The notes under the pieces were generated by a model. That model searched no databases. It was not told the origin of the DNA and saw nothing but the letters and a program-made list of their open reading frames with translations. A program made the position numbers and the translations under genes. 16,548 bases of DNA from Avisuccinivibrio_A sp964651505 (GTDB taxonomy: Bacteria > Pseudomonadota > Gammaproteobacteria > Enterobacterales > Succinivibrionaceae). The stretch is taken from assembly GCA_964651505.1 (NCBI GenBank), contig CAZYXT010000053.1:1-16548 (forward strand), given 5' to 3'. Below are positions 1 to 9,089 of the stretch, piece by piece. The number at the start of each line of letters is the position of its first letter. Position 1 is the stretch's first letter.

Positions 1-203
1 TTGTCAAACATTTTTTGCAAAAATTTCTCTTAATTTTGCTAACTTATTGATTTTCATGCAAATTTTCTTTGCTGTTTTTCTATATCTTCAGGGCTTATTA
101 GCAAAAATTCAAGGATTTGCGCCATCTGCCCTCAAGGCACAAGACCAAGCGCCCTGTGAGCTCTTGGTCTTGATATCAGGCTGAAGATGCTATGAGCGAA
201 GCC
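1..203. other. AT-rich intergenic region left of clpB, no gene recognised
   Basis: This stretch lies beyond the clpB stop codon. The first 110 bases are rich in A and T. I find no family-like protein in either strand. One frame (2-184, plus strand) stays open for about 60 codons, but it has no ribosome binding site and encodes a low-complexity hydrophobic string. A near-palindrome of T6-GC-A5 sits at about 12-24. The left edge reads TTTGACAA on the minus strand, which could be part of a -35 box for a leftward gene outside the window, but this cannot be judged here. Confidence 0.5.
140..172 (-). terminator. Stem-loop downstream of clpB, possible terminator
   Basis: A perfect 10-bp inverted repeat, CAAGACCAAG (140-149) with CTTGGTCTTG (163-172), encloses a 13-nt loop about 30 nt past the clpB stop. 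There is no U-tract on either side, so it is not a canonical intrinsic terminator. It may stabilise the clpB mRNA 3' end or act with Rho. The stem is seen directly; the role is inferred. Confidence 0.4.
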
Positions 204-2783
<2,580 letters not shown>

Positions 2784-2824
2784 GTAACCTCCGGCAATTA
2801 TGGATTTTCTCTTTACTGACTTGA

Positions 2825-2853
2825 AAATGGGGGCGGGAGGGGAGTTTTTAAAG
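2825..2853 (-). promoter_or_regulatory. Putative sigma-32 (RpoH) heat-shock promoter of clpB
   Basis: On the minus strand, CTTTAAA (2853-2847) lies exactly 14 nt before CCCCATTT (2832-2825). The gammaproteobacterial heat-shock consensus is CTTGAAA, 13-15 nt, CCCCATnT, so only one -35 base differs. The predicted transcript starts about 35-40 nt before the clpB ATG. E. coli clpB is a known sigma-32 gene, which fits; activity here is inferred. Confidence 0.72.
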
Positions 2854-2880
2854 ATGTAAAAGTCAAGATTATTTTTTATT

Positions 2881-2908
2881 GACCGGGCGCTGCCGCCTGC
2901 CCGGTCCA
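2881..2908 (-). other. GC-rich stem-loop between pgeF and clpB
   Basis: GACCGGGC (2881-2888) and GCCCGGTC (2901-2908) form a perfect 8-bp stem with a 12-nt loop. On the minus strand it is followed by AATAAAAAAT rather than a U-tract, so it is not a classical terminator. It sits upstream of the putative clpB heat-shock promoter and, with the adjacent 2913-2944 hairpin, may damp read-through from pgeF. Confidence 0.4.
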
Positions 2909-2912
2909 AAGC

Positions 2913-2944
2913 AAAGATAAAGCGCAAAAGCGCCTGCTATCTTT
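2913..2944 (-). terminator. Hairpin overlapping the pgeF stop codon, possible terminator
   Basis: On the minus strand AAAGATA (2944-2938) pairs with TATCTTT (2919-2913), and inside it GCGC-TTTT-GCGC (2933-2922) forms a second stem. The outer stem begins within the TAA of pgeF and ends in CUUUGCUUU, a weak U-rich tail. It could terminate the rluD-pgeF message or act as a 3' stabiliser; read-through into clpB remains possible. Confidence 0.45.
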
Positions 2945-3683
2945 ATGACTGCGCCAAAGGGCGGGTCATTTTGACGATGACGCAGGCCATGCGCCCCGTG
3001 GTCTTGTTGCGCCTGTAGGAGTAAAACCTGCGATCCGTGAGGGTGTCGGCGTTGCAAGAGTCGCAAAGCTCTGCTCCTGCCGCTTTAAGATCGATTAAGG
3101 CTGCAGCCCTCAAATCAAAAAGGCAGTGCCCCTTAGAAGCGGCCTGTGCAAAAGCACCTTCATATTGCAAGCCAAACTTGTCTTTAAGCGCATCATCAAC
3201 TTCATAGGACATCGGCCCGATGCAGGCCCCGAAGGCTGCCCTGACAGGCCTGTTTGAGTGCTCTTTTATCATCGCCACGGCATTTTTGATGATGCCGCTT
3301 TGCAAACTGCGCCACCCGCAATGCACCGCCGCCACGACTGCCCCGTCCGAGGAGGCCAACAGCACCGGCAGGCAATCTGCCGTGAGCACCGCCAAGGGCA
3401 GATCGGATGCGGTCGTGACCAGCCCGTCGCACTCTTGTGTCTTGTCATCAGAGGCCCTGCACACAAGATTGCCGTGCACCTGATGCATGTAGCACACAGA
3501 GGGCAGATGCAGTCTCTTTTCCACAATCTTGCGGTTTTGCAGCACGAGCCCCGGGTCATCGCCGCTGTTTAAGCCCAAATTAAGGCTTTGATAGGGACCC
3601 TCGGACACCCCGCCTGATATGGTGGTTTGAAAGGCGGCAATGCCCGGGATCTTGAGGTTTAGAACAACAATCTCAAATCCCAT
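2943..3683 (-). CDS. pgeF: Peptidoglycan editing factor PgeF (YfiH, multicopper polyphenol oxidase/laccase family)
   Basis: The 246-aa product matches the YfiH family (E. coli 243 aa). Family members have been described as laccase-like or purine-nucleoside enzymes, and genetically as PgeF, which prevents mis-incorporation of L-Ser into peptidoglycan precursors at the UDP-MurNAc-amino-acid stage. The metal-site residues of the family are visible: His70 in YMHQVHGN, Cys104 in TADCLPVLL and His121 in AAVHCGW. ACIGPMSYEV and the C-terminal FYSYRRNKTTGRMA signature follow. The ATG lies 11 bp inside the end of rluD (overlapping frames), with a weak AAGGA upstream, so translation is probably coupled to rluD. 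The order rluD-pgeF-clpB is that of E. coli. The family assignment is firm; the exact biochemical role rests on literature about homologues. Confidence 0.95.
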   Translation of the reverse strand: MGFEIVVLNLKIPGIAAFQTTISGGVSEGPYQSLNLGLNSGDDPGLVLQNRKIVEKRLHLPSVCYMHQVHGNLVCRASDDKTQECDGLVTTASDLPLAVLTADCLPVLLASSDGAVVAAVHCGWRSLQSGIIKNAVAMIKEHSNRPVRAAFGACIGPMSYEVDDALKDKFGLQYEGAFAQAASKGHCLFDLRAAALIDLKAAGAELCDSCNADTLTDRRFYSYRRNKTTGRMACVIVKMTRPLAQS

Positions 3684-4635
3684 GCTCTTGATTATCCTTG
3701 CGCAGCAAATCCATCAGGTTTTGAAGATCTAAAGGAACCTTGGCATCAAAGGCCATGATCTCCCCCGTGGCAGGATGGAGCAATTGCAAATGCGCAGCAT
3801 GCAAAGCCTGACGGCGAAAGCCCAAAAGCGCCGCATCAAGATCGGGGGAGGCCTTGGCCAAATGGCGCAATCTGCGCCCGCCGTATTGGGGATCGCCCAA
3901 GAGCGGGTGATGCAAATAGGCCATGTGCACCCTGATCTGATGGGTGCGCCCGGTCTCCAATCTTAATCTTAAACGGGTGTGGGCCCTGTAATGCTCGGCG
4001 ACGCGATAATGGGTCACCGCCTCGCGCCCCATGCCCTCGGGCATGACGGCCATGCGGGTGCGGTTGTGCAGATCGCGCCCGATGGGGGCATCCACGGTGC
4101 CTCCTGCGGTGATGATGCCCTCGGCGATCGCATCGTATTCGCGCACCACCTCATGGTTGGAAATGGCCTCCATCAGTGTTTGCCTGGAAGTTTCGTTTAA
4201 AGCTACGACCATAAGGCCCGAGGTATCTTTATCGAGGCGATGGACGATGCCCGCACGAGGCAAAGCGGAGGTTTTCGGGTAATGAAACAACAGGGCATTC
4301 ATCAGGGTGCCGTCTGTCACCCCGGATCCCGGGTGCACCACCATCCCTGCGCTTTTGTCGACAATGAGGATGTCCTCATCTTCATAGATGACGTTTAAGG
4401 GCAGATCTTGGGGCTTGTCATCGGTTGACTCGCGCTTTGGCAGCTGCATCAAGATCTCCTGCCCCAAGGTCACCTTGAACCTGGGCTTTTCGACCCTGCC
4501 GTCAACCAAGATCTTGCCATCGTCAATCAAGGCGCGCAAAGCCGTGCGCGAATAATCCTCGCACAAGGCGCCCAAGGCCTGATCCAAACGCAGGCCGTGC
4601 TCGGCCTCGGTGATGTGTAAAATACGCTCTTCCAT
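3673..4635 (-). CDS. rluD: 23S rRNA pseudouridine(1911/1915/1917) synthase RluD
   Basis: RluD isomerises three uridines in helix 69 of 23S rRNA and supports ribosome assembly and function. The 320-aa product (E. coli 326) has an N-terminal S4 RNA-binding domain (about residues 16-75, RLDQALGALCEDYSR onward). The catalytic motif HRLDKDTSGLMVV follows, with nucleophile Asp135, then the family motif GRTHQIRVH near residue 230. The linked phrase VVHPGSG and the S4 domain separate it from RluA, which is also present in this window at 5827. The start MEERILHI aligns with the family N-terminus, but its Shine-Dalgarno is poor (only A/C-rich sequence and CCCTT directly upstream), suggesting weak or leader-modulated initiation. 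It is first gene of rluD-pgeF-clpB and divergent from bamD, as in E. coli. Confidence 0.97.
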   Translation of the reverse strand: MEERILHITEAEHGLRLDQALGALCEDYSRTALRALIDDGKILVDGRVEKPRFKVTLGQEILMQLPKRESTDDKPQDLPLNVIYEDEDILIVDKSAGMVVHPGSGVTDGTLMNALLFHYPKTSALPRAGIVHRLDKDTSGLMVVALNETSRQTLMEAISNHEVVREYDAIAEGIITAGGTVDAPIGRDLHNRTRMAVMPEGMGREAVTHYRVAEHYRAHTRLRLRLETGRTHQIRVHMAYLHHPLLGDPQYGGRRLRHLAKASPDLDAALLGFRRQALHAAHLQLLHPATGEIMAFDAKVPLDLQNLMDLLRKDNQEHGI

Positions 4636-4710
4636 AAGGGTTTTGTCTTATCTTGCCTGCCCTAAATCGCAGTTTAAAAAATCTGCAATCAAAGCAGGCT
4701 TTTTGGGGCA

Positions 4711-4738
4711 ATCTTAGGCAAAATTTCATGTTTGCCAA
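4711..4738 (-). promoter_or_regulatory. Candidate sigma-70 promoter for rluD-pgeF
   Basis: On the minus strand TTGGCA (4738-4733, 5 of 6 to consensus) and TAAGAT (4716-4711, 4 of 6) are separated by 16 bp. It would give a leader of about 70 nt before the rluD ATG. That leader contains GCCTGC/GCAGGC arms that could form a stem. Only the boxes are seen; promoter function is inferred. Confidence 0.4.
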
Positions 4739-4955
4739 ATTAAAGGGGAAGTTTAACACAGCCTTGCGCCAAGCGCGGACTGCGATTTTAAGGCAAAAGG
4801 CTCACAACAGGGCAGGGCTTTTTGGCAGGACTGCCCTTTGCCCCCTGCCACAGGCAAACGCCGATCGCAAGCTTTGCCTTGCCCTGCAAAAAGAGGCTCG
4901 GGCCAAAAGAACGCTAATAGCACCTGCGGCCTTCAAACGCGGTTCGTCTCATGCT

Positions 4956-4985
4956 CTGCCAATCGGCCCTTGTTTATATTATAAT
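4956..4985 (+). promoter_or_regulatory. Candidate sigma-70 promoter for bamD
   Basis: A perfect -10 hexamer TATAAT (4980-4985) lies 18 bp after CTGCCA (4956-4961), which matches TTGACA at four of six positions. The predicted start is about 35 nt ahead of the bamD ATG. Confidence 0.5.
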
Positions 4986-5028
4986 CATGCCCTGTACATT
5001 GACTGATAGACCGTGGCAGGAGTTTAGA

Positions 5029-5772
5029 ATGTTCAAGTTTCTTATGCCTTTAATCATCGCAACAGGCATAGCATGCGCAGGCTGCTCTTCGAGCAACTAC
5101 AATCGCGACGAGGTGCCCGATACCGATCCTGATTCTTTGTATCAGGTGGCTCAGGCTTCGATGGCCTCGGGCGATTATTCCACTGCACGCCGCTACCTTG
5201 AAGCTTTGGACTCCCGCTACCCCTTTGGCGAGATCTCAGAGCAAGTGCAGCTTGATCTCATCTACGTGTATTACAAGAGCCGCGAAAGCGCGATGACGCA
5301 GGCTCAGATCAACCGTTTTTTGCGCTTAAGCCCCACCAGCCCCCATCTTGACTACGTCATGTTCATGAAGGGCCTCAATCAGATCCAATTTCGCTCCGAT
5401 CTCATTCAGGACTTCTTGGGGCTCAACCGCTCGCAAAAAGATCCCACGCAGTACTATGAGGCCATCAATACCTTCAAGGAGCTCATCGCAACCTACCCTA
5501 GCAGCCCCTACGTATCCGATGCCTATCAGCGCATCATCTACATTCGCAGCCAGCTTGCCGAGCGCGAGTACCGCATTGCCGAGTTTTACTTTGCCAAGCA
5601 GGCCTATGTCTCCTGCATCCGCCACTGCCAAAACATCCTGTACTCCTATCGCGGCACCGAATACCTGCAAGATGCCATGGAGCTGATGAGCCAAAGCTAC
5701 CGGGCCTTGGGATTGCCTGCAGCTGCCGAGAATACCGAAACAGTCATGCGCGCATCCTTTGCAGGCCGCTAG
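5029..5772 (+). CDS. bamD: Outer-membrane assembly lipoprotein BamD
   Basis: BamD is the essential TPR lipoprotein of the BAM complex, which folds beta-barrel proteins into the outer membrane from the periplasmic face. The 247-aa product (E. coli 245) starts MFKFLMPLII with a lipoprotein signal peptide ending in the lipobox CAGC, so Cys19 is the likely lipidated residue. Cys at -3 is a little unusual compared with Leu. The mature part carries the family phrases EALDSRYPFGEISEQVQLDL and DYVMFMKGL and the usual TPR-like helical repeats. The ATG at 5029 was preferred to in-frame upstream codons because it has AGGAG at 5018-5022 and puts the signal peptide at the N-terminus. It is divergent from rluD, as in E. 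coli, and is followed by a strong terminator. Confidence 0.97.
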   Translation: MFKFLMPLIIATGIACAGCSSSNYNRDEVPDTDPDSLYQVAQASMASGDYSTARRYLEALDSRYPFGEISEQVQLDLIYVYYKSRESAMTQAQINRFLRLSPTSPHLDYVMFMKGLNQIQFRSDLIQDFLGLNRSQKDPTQYYEAINTFKELIATYPSSPYVSDAYQRIIYIRSQLAEREYRIAEFYFAKQAYVSCIRHCQNILYSYRGTEYLQDAMELMSQSYRALGLPAAAENTETVMRASFAGR

Positions 5773-5789
5773 GTTACACTTGTTTGAAA

Positions 5790-5815
5790 GGCCCGCAGCT
5801 GCGGGCCGTTTTTTT
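5790..5815 (+). terminator. Intrinsic terminator after bamD
   Basis: A perfect 7-bp stem GGCCCGC (5790-5796) / GCGGGCC (5801-5807) with an AGCT loop is followed by G and seven T. It starts 17 nt after the bamD stop. The last T at 5815 is directly followed by AAGGAG (5816-5821), the ribosome binding site of rluA. Confidence 0.92.
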
Positions 5816-5826
5816 AAGGAGCCGCC

Positions 5827-6522
5827 ATGGCCGTCCCCCGCACCTTTGTCTATGATCCTCCCTCAGAGCCTTTTTTGGACATACTCTACGAAGATGAAGA
5901 TATGATGGCCGTCAACAAACCATCGGGGATCTTGTCGGTGCCCGGGAAGGTTTACAGCGACTGCATCATAAACCGCATCAGAGTCAAATATCCCAAGGCT
6001 CAGGCCGTGCATCGGTTGGACTACGGCACCTCGGGGGTGATGGTGGTAGGATTGCACAAAGCGGCTGTCTCCGAGCTTGGCAAGCAGTTTAACAATCGCC
6101 AAACCACAAAGCGCTACGTGGCCAAAGCCGCCGGCATTTTGGAGGGGAAAGGACAGATCAATCTGCCCTTGCGCACCGATCTTGACAACAGACCTTATCA
6201 GATAGTGGATTTTAAGGACGGACGCGAGGCGGTGACCCTGTATGAAAGCCTCTATGCAGACAAGGGCCTCAACTGCTCCTGGGTCAAACTCACCCCGCTT
6301 ACGGGCAGATCCCATCAGCTGAGGGTGCATTTAAAGGAGCTTGGCCACCCCATCTTGGGCGACCATCTGTATGCTCCCGATGAGGTCTATCAAGCCTCCG
6401 CGCGTCTTGAGCTGCACGCTTATTATTTGCAGATCTGCCACCCTCTTACAAAAGAGGCTATGAAGCTGTACGCCCCGCCCTCCATCGATCTGCCACAGGG
6501 TATAGAGCTTAAGCTTTTATGA
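5827..6522 (+). CDS. rluA: Dual-specificity 23S rRNA Psi746 / tRNA Psi32 synthase RluA
   Basis: RluA makes pseudouridine at 23S rRNA position 746 and at position 32 of several tRNAs. The 231-aa product (E. coli 219) lacks an S4 domain and begins with the RluA-type phrases PPSEPFLDILYEDED and NKPSGILSVPG. The catalytic motif AVHRLDYGTSGVMVV follows with nucleophile Asp65 (Asp64 in E. coli), then LTGRSHQLRVHLKELGHPIL. The start ATG has AAGGAG six bases upstream. The gene lies immediately behind the bamD terminator, leaving almost no room for a promoter of its own, so it depends on read-through or on a promoter inside bamD. Its stop is one base from the stop of the opposing djlA. Confidence 0.95.
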   Translation: MAVPRTFVYDPPSEPFLDILYEDEDMMAVNKPSGILSVPGKVYSDCIINRIRVKYPKAQAVHRLDYGTSGVMVVGLHKAAVSELGKQFNNRQTTKRYVAKAAGILEGKGQINLPLRTDLDNRPYQIVDFKDGREAVTLYESLYADKGLNCSWVKLTPLTGRSHQLRVHLKELGHPILGDHLYAPDEVYQASARLELHAYYLQICHPLTKEAMKLYAPPSIDLPQGIELKLL

Positions 6523-6523
6523 G

Positions 6524-7423
6524 CTACTTTTCGCCGCGGACCCTTTTAATGAGGTCAAAGGCTGCCTGAATATCCTGCGCCTTTTGCGTGTACAGCTTGA
6601 TCATCTCGGGGGGCAGGCCCTGCGAGGCCAGGCGATCGGGGTGATACTTGAGCATCAGGCGCTTGTGGGCCTTTTTGATGTCCTCAAACGAATCGTCGGG
6701 GCTGACACCCAAGATCTCGCAGGCGTGGGTCAGATCATCATCATTTTGACCTGCGCTTTGTCTGTAAGAAGAACCGCTCTGTTCATTAGACCCGCCGTAC
6801 GAGCCCTGATAGCCGTAGCCTGATGAGGAGGATTGGCGGTACTGCCTGAACTGCTGTTCAAAGCGCATCTCGGCAAAGCGGATGTTGATGAGGGTTTTGA
6901 TCTGCTCTTGGGAAAACCCCAAAAGCCTGCCGATGAGCAGCAGCCGCTCGGCCTCCCCGGGGGCGAGAATGCCGTCTGCCAGGGCAATTTGGATCTGCAC
7001 CTCCATAAAAAAGGAGAGGATGGCGACATTGCCCTGGCAAACGCGCAACAGCCTGTTTATCATGGGCTGAGGATCAAAGGACTCAGACTTGCCCTGCTCA
7101 AAGCACTTGGCAGCCCTCACCCTGCCTTCGCCGTCGATGCCCATCATGTTCATGTACGATTGGGCCTTGCTGATGTGATCTTCGTTGATGCGGCCGGCAC
7201 CGCGGGCCACATAGCCCATGAAGGTGAAGGTCAGCTCCAAGATCTCGTTTGAAGATGCGGCCCCGCGCCGGTAAGAAAATGCCTCGCGCGTCTGCTGCGC
7301 CCTCTGTGCAGCCTCAATCTTAGGCTTGTCCACAAACTTCCAGCCGATGAAAAAGCCGATGAGGGCTCCCAAAGGGCCGAATAACAATCCTATCAAGGTG
7401 CAAATGATCCTGCCGGTCCACAT
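6524..7423 (-). CDS. djlA: DjlA-like inner-membrane co-chaperone (TerB-like plus J domain)
   Basis: The 299-aa product has the architecture of DjlA, a membrane-anchored DnaK co-chaperone (E. coli 271 aa). A single hydrophobic segment spans residues 5-28 (IICTLIGLLFGPLGALIGFF). A TerB-like helical domain covers about 55-185 and includes the acidic segment ALADGILAPGEAERLLLIG. A Ser/Gly/Tyr/Gln-rich linker covers about 192-227. The C-terminal J domain (228-299) carries HPD at 261-263, needed to stimulate DnaK ATPase, and ends in the DjlA-like QKAQDIQAAFDLIKRV. It is last gene of the dapA-trmB-amgK-murU-djlA array, 10 bp after murU, with GAGGAT as ribosome binding site. The link with amgK-murU suggests an envelope-stress or cell-wall role, but that is inference. 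Confidence 0.9.
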   Translation of the reverse strand: MWTGRIICTLIGLLFGPLGALIGFFIGWKFVDKPKIEAAQRAQQTREAFSYRRGAASSNEILELTFTFMGYVARGAGRINEDHISKAQSYMNMMGIDGEGRVRAAKCFEQGKSESFDPQPMINRLLRVCQGNVAILSFFMEVQIQIALADGILAPGEAERLLLIGRLLGFSQEQIKTLINIRFAEMRFEQQFRQYRQSSSSGYGYQGSYGGSNEQSGSSYRQSAGQNDDDLTHACEILGVSPDDSFEDIKKAHKRLMLKYHPDRLASQGLPPEMIKLYTQKAQDIQAAFDLIKRVRGEK

Positions 7424-7433
7424 AACTGTATCC

Positions 7434-8105
7434 TCAGTTGCTCTGCCCTGTCATATATTGCTCCGCCTCATTAAGACGCTGCACTGTCCCAACATCAAAC
7501 CAGGCGCCGCAAAGCACTTCTCCTTTGAGCCTGCCCTCAAGGCTTAACCTTTCAAACACGGGGCGCAGGGGCAGCCTTTGCACCGGCATGGAAGCAAAAA
7601 TTTTGGGGCTGTAGACGGCTGCGCCGCTGAAAGTGTAAGAGCTGCCCATCAAAACTTTGCCGTCTGTAAGGTCAAAATCGCCCTGAGGGTGATGGGGCGG
7701 GTTTTTAGTCAAAAACAAATGGGCCTCGCCATCTTTGACCTTGGGGAGCAAAAATCGGCCGTAGTCTGCATCCATCAGGGTGTCGGCATTTAAGGTCAAA
7801 AAAGGATCGTCCCCCAAATAAGGCAAAGCCTTGATGATGCCCCCTGCCGTCTCCAAGCCCCCCGGGCCTTCCACGCTGTGGGTTATGTGCACCCCGAACT
7901 GTGCCCCGTCCCCGAGGCGCTTTTCAATCTGCTCGTGCAGATGGGCGCTGTTGACCACGATATCGATGATGCCTATCTCTTTGAGCTTTTTGATGTGCCT
8001 TACAACAAGCTCCTCTCCCCCCACCTTGATGAGGGGCTTGGGGGTGCGGTCGGTCAGAGGTCTTAAGCGCTCGCCGCGGCCTGCGGCCAAGATCATGGCC
8101 TTCAT
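7434..8105 (-). CDS. murU: N-acetylmuramate alpha-1-phosphate uridylyltransferase MurU
   Basis: MurU converts MurNAc-1-phosphate and UTP into UDP-MurNAc, the second step of the Pseudomonas-type peptidoglycan recycling route that bypasses MurA. The 223-aa product has the sugar nucleotidyltransferase signature LAAGRGERLRPLTDRTPKPL (residues 6-25), the conserved LETAGGI (84-90), metal-binding NAD at 107-109, and the C-terminal GAWFDVGTVQRL. It lacks the long C-terminal hexapeptide domain of GlmU/RmlA-type enzymes. The ATG directly follows the amgK stop (TAA-ATG, zero spacing), so translation is almost certainly coupled. Pairing with an AmgK-type kinase is what separates MurU from other small nucleotidyltransferases; sequence alone would leave some doubt. 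Confidence 0.9.
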   Translation of the reverse strand: MKAMILAAGRGERLRPLTDRTPKPLIKVGGEELVVRHIKKLKEIGIIDIVVNSAHLHEQIEKRLGDGAQFGVHITHSVEGPGGLETAGGIIKALPYLGDDPFLTLNADTLMDADYGRFLLPKVKDGEAHLFLTKNPPHHPQGDFDLTDGKVLMGSSYTFSGAAVYSPKIFASMPVQRLPLRPVFERLSLEGRLKGEVLCGAWFDVGTVQRLNEAEQYMTGQSN

Positions 8106-9089
8106 TTACTCGCCCTGCTCGGAGACGATGGCAAGCAGCAAGGCCCCGAGGGCATGCAGCTGCCTGATCGAGCCGCAAATTTCCATGATGTTTTGCAAAA
8201 CCCGCGGCAGATGCTGCATGTACGCATCCTTGCCGTCGCGAAGCAGCAGGCGCGAGAAGATCCCAAGGCACTTGATGAGCCTCTGGCAGGCGGTGAGTTT
8301 GACAAAGGCACTAAAGTCTTGATAGCTGCACTTAAGCCCAGCGCGGGTATAAATCTTATAACCTGCCTCGATGAGGGCCTGCCTGAAAGGCTCGTCAAAA
8401 TCGACATAGCAGTCATAGCACAAGGAGGCCAGATCATAAGTAAGAGGACCTTTGACCATATCCTGAAAGTCGATGACCGCCAAATTCTGAGCATTGTCGG
8501 TTATCATCAGATTGCGGCTGTGAAAATCGCGGTGCATGGCAATTTGAGGCAGTTTTTGGCACATGGCGGCCAAAAATTGAAAGCCCTCGCGCAAAGTCTG
8601 CTCTTCATTGGGCTCAAGCTTGCGCTGCAAGGCCCCGTCGATGAACCACTCTTTGCAAATATCAAGCTCATTTAAGATAAATTGCGCGTCAAAGGCAGGC
8701 AGATGCTTGGGCTCGACGCGCCAAATTTTATCTAGGATCTCAACTGCCTTGCCGTAATAAAGATTGCGCTTTTCATTATCGTTGACAACGCCGATCAAAG
8801 GCGTATCTCCCAAATCTTCTTGCAAAAAAAAGCCTTGTTTGAGATCTTGCTCGTAAATCTTGGGGACCCTCACCCCTGCTGCCGCAAGATACCCTTGGCA
8901 GCGCACGAACTCGGCATTTTTTTGGGTATCGGGGGGCGAATCGACGGCAATCTTCCCGTCAATGCGGTAGTACTTGCGAAAGCTCGCATCCCCGTTTAAA
9001 GGCTCTAAAGCTGCCTTAGGGGCAACCTTTCCCTCCAGCCATTTTTTTAATAATTCAGTCCTGCTGTGCGTCACGTTCAAACACCACAT
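8106..9089 (-). CDS. amgK: Anomeric N-acetylmuramate/N-acetylglucosamine kinase AmgK
   Basis: AmgK phosphorylates MurNAc and GlcNAc at C1, feeding MurU. The protein has the aminoglycoside-phosphotransferase/kinase fold: LNGDASFRKYYRI near the N-terminus (nucleotide loop), catalytic loop HRDFHSRN (Asp188 in this numbering), and metal-binding IDFQD (Asp207, Asp210) followed by KGPLTYDLASL as in Pseudomonas AmgK. From ATG 9089 it is 327 aa. The start is uncertain: ATG 9089 has a GGGGTG stretch upstream, whereas GTG 9074 (322 aa) fits the family N-terminus equally well; neither has a good ribosome binding site. The frame is open to 9218, but the extra part is out-of-frame trmB sequence. The 5' end overlaps the end of trmB by 20-35 bp, and the stop abuts murU. 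Confidence 0.9.
   Translation of the reverse strand: MWCLNVTHSRTELLKKWLEGKVAPKAALEPLNGDASFRKYYRIDGKIAVDSPPDTQKNAEFVRCQGYLAAAGVRVPKIYEQDLKQGFFLQEDLGDTPLIGVVNDNEKRNLYYGKAVEILDKIWRVEPKHLPAFDAQFILNELDICKEWFIDGALQRKLEPNEEQTLREGFQFLAAMCQKLPQIAMHRDFHSRNLMITDNAQNLAVIDFQDMVKGPLTYDLASLCYDCYVDFDEPFRQALIEAGYKIYTRAGLKCSYQDFSAFVKLTACQRLIKCLGIFSRLLLRDGKDAYMQHLPRVLQNIMEICGSIRQLHALGALLLAIVSEQGE

Larger units (their letters stand above)
4636..5028. other. 393-bp divergent intergenic region between rluD and bamD
   Basis: No convincing gene is present. It holds the candidate promoters described separately (leftward at 4711-4738, rightward at 4956-4985). It also holds a hairpin GGGCAG (4810-4815) / CTGCCC (4831-4836) and many GGC/GCC-rich short repeats containing CAGG and CTGCC. 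A plus-strand frame starting at ATG 4728 stays open for 92 codons but has no ribosome binding site and no family resemblance. Most of the middle, 4740-4950, is unexplained. Confidence 0.5.

Noticed and set aside
2..184. Open frame of about 60 codons at the left edge
   Set aside because: AT-driven hydrophobic sequence with no start signal; it also runs through the hairpin downstream of clpB.
2784..2927. 48-codon N-terminal extension of clpB
   Set aside because: It has no homology to ClpB, crosses the putative heat-shock promoter, and the MRLDRF start with GGAGG is far better.
4653..5006. Plus-strand open frame in the rluD-bamD spacer (CTG or ATG 4728 start)
   Set aside because: No Shine-Dalgarno, no family resemblance, and it overlaps the candidate bamD promoter. 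A real small gene cannot be fully excluded.
5029..6522. rluA as a duplicate of rluD
   Set aside because: The protein at 5827 has no S4 domain and carries RluA-specific N-terminal motifs; they are distinct, long-diverged family members.
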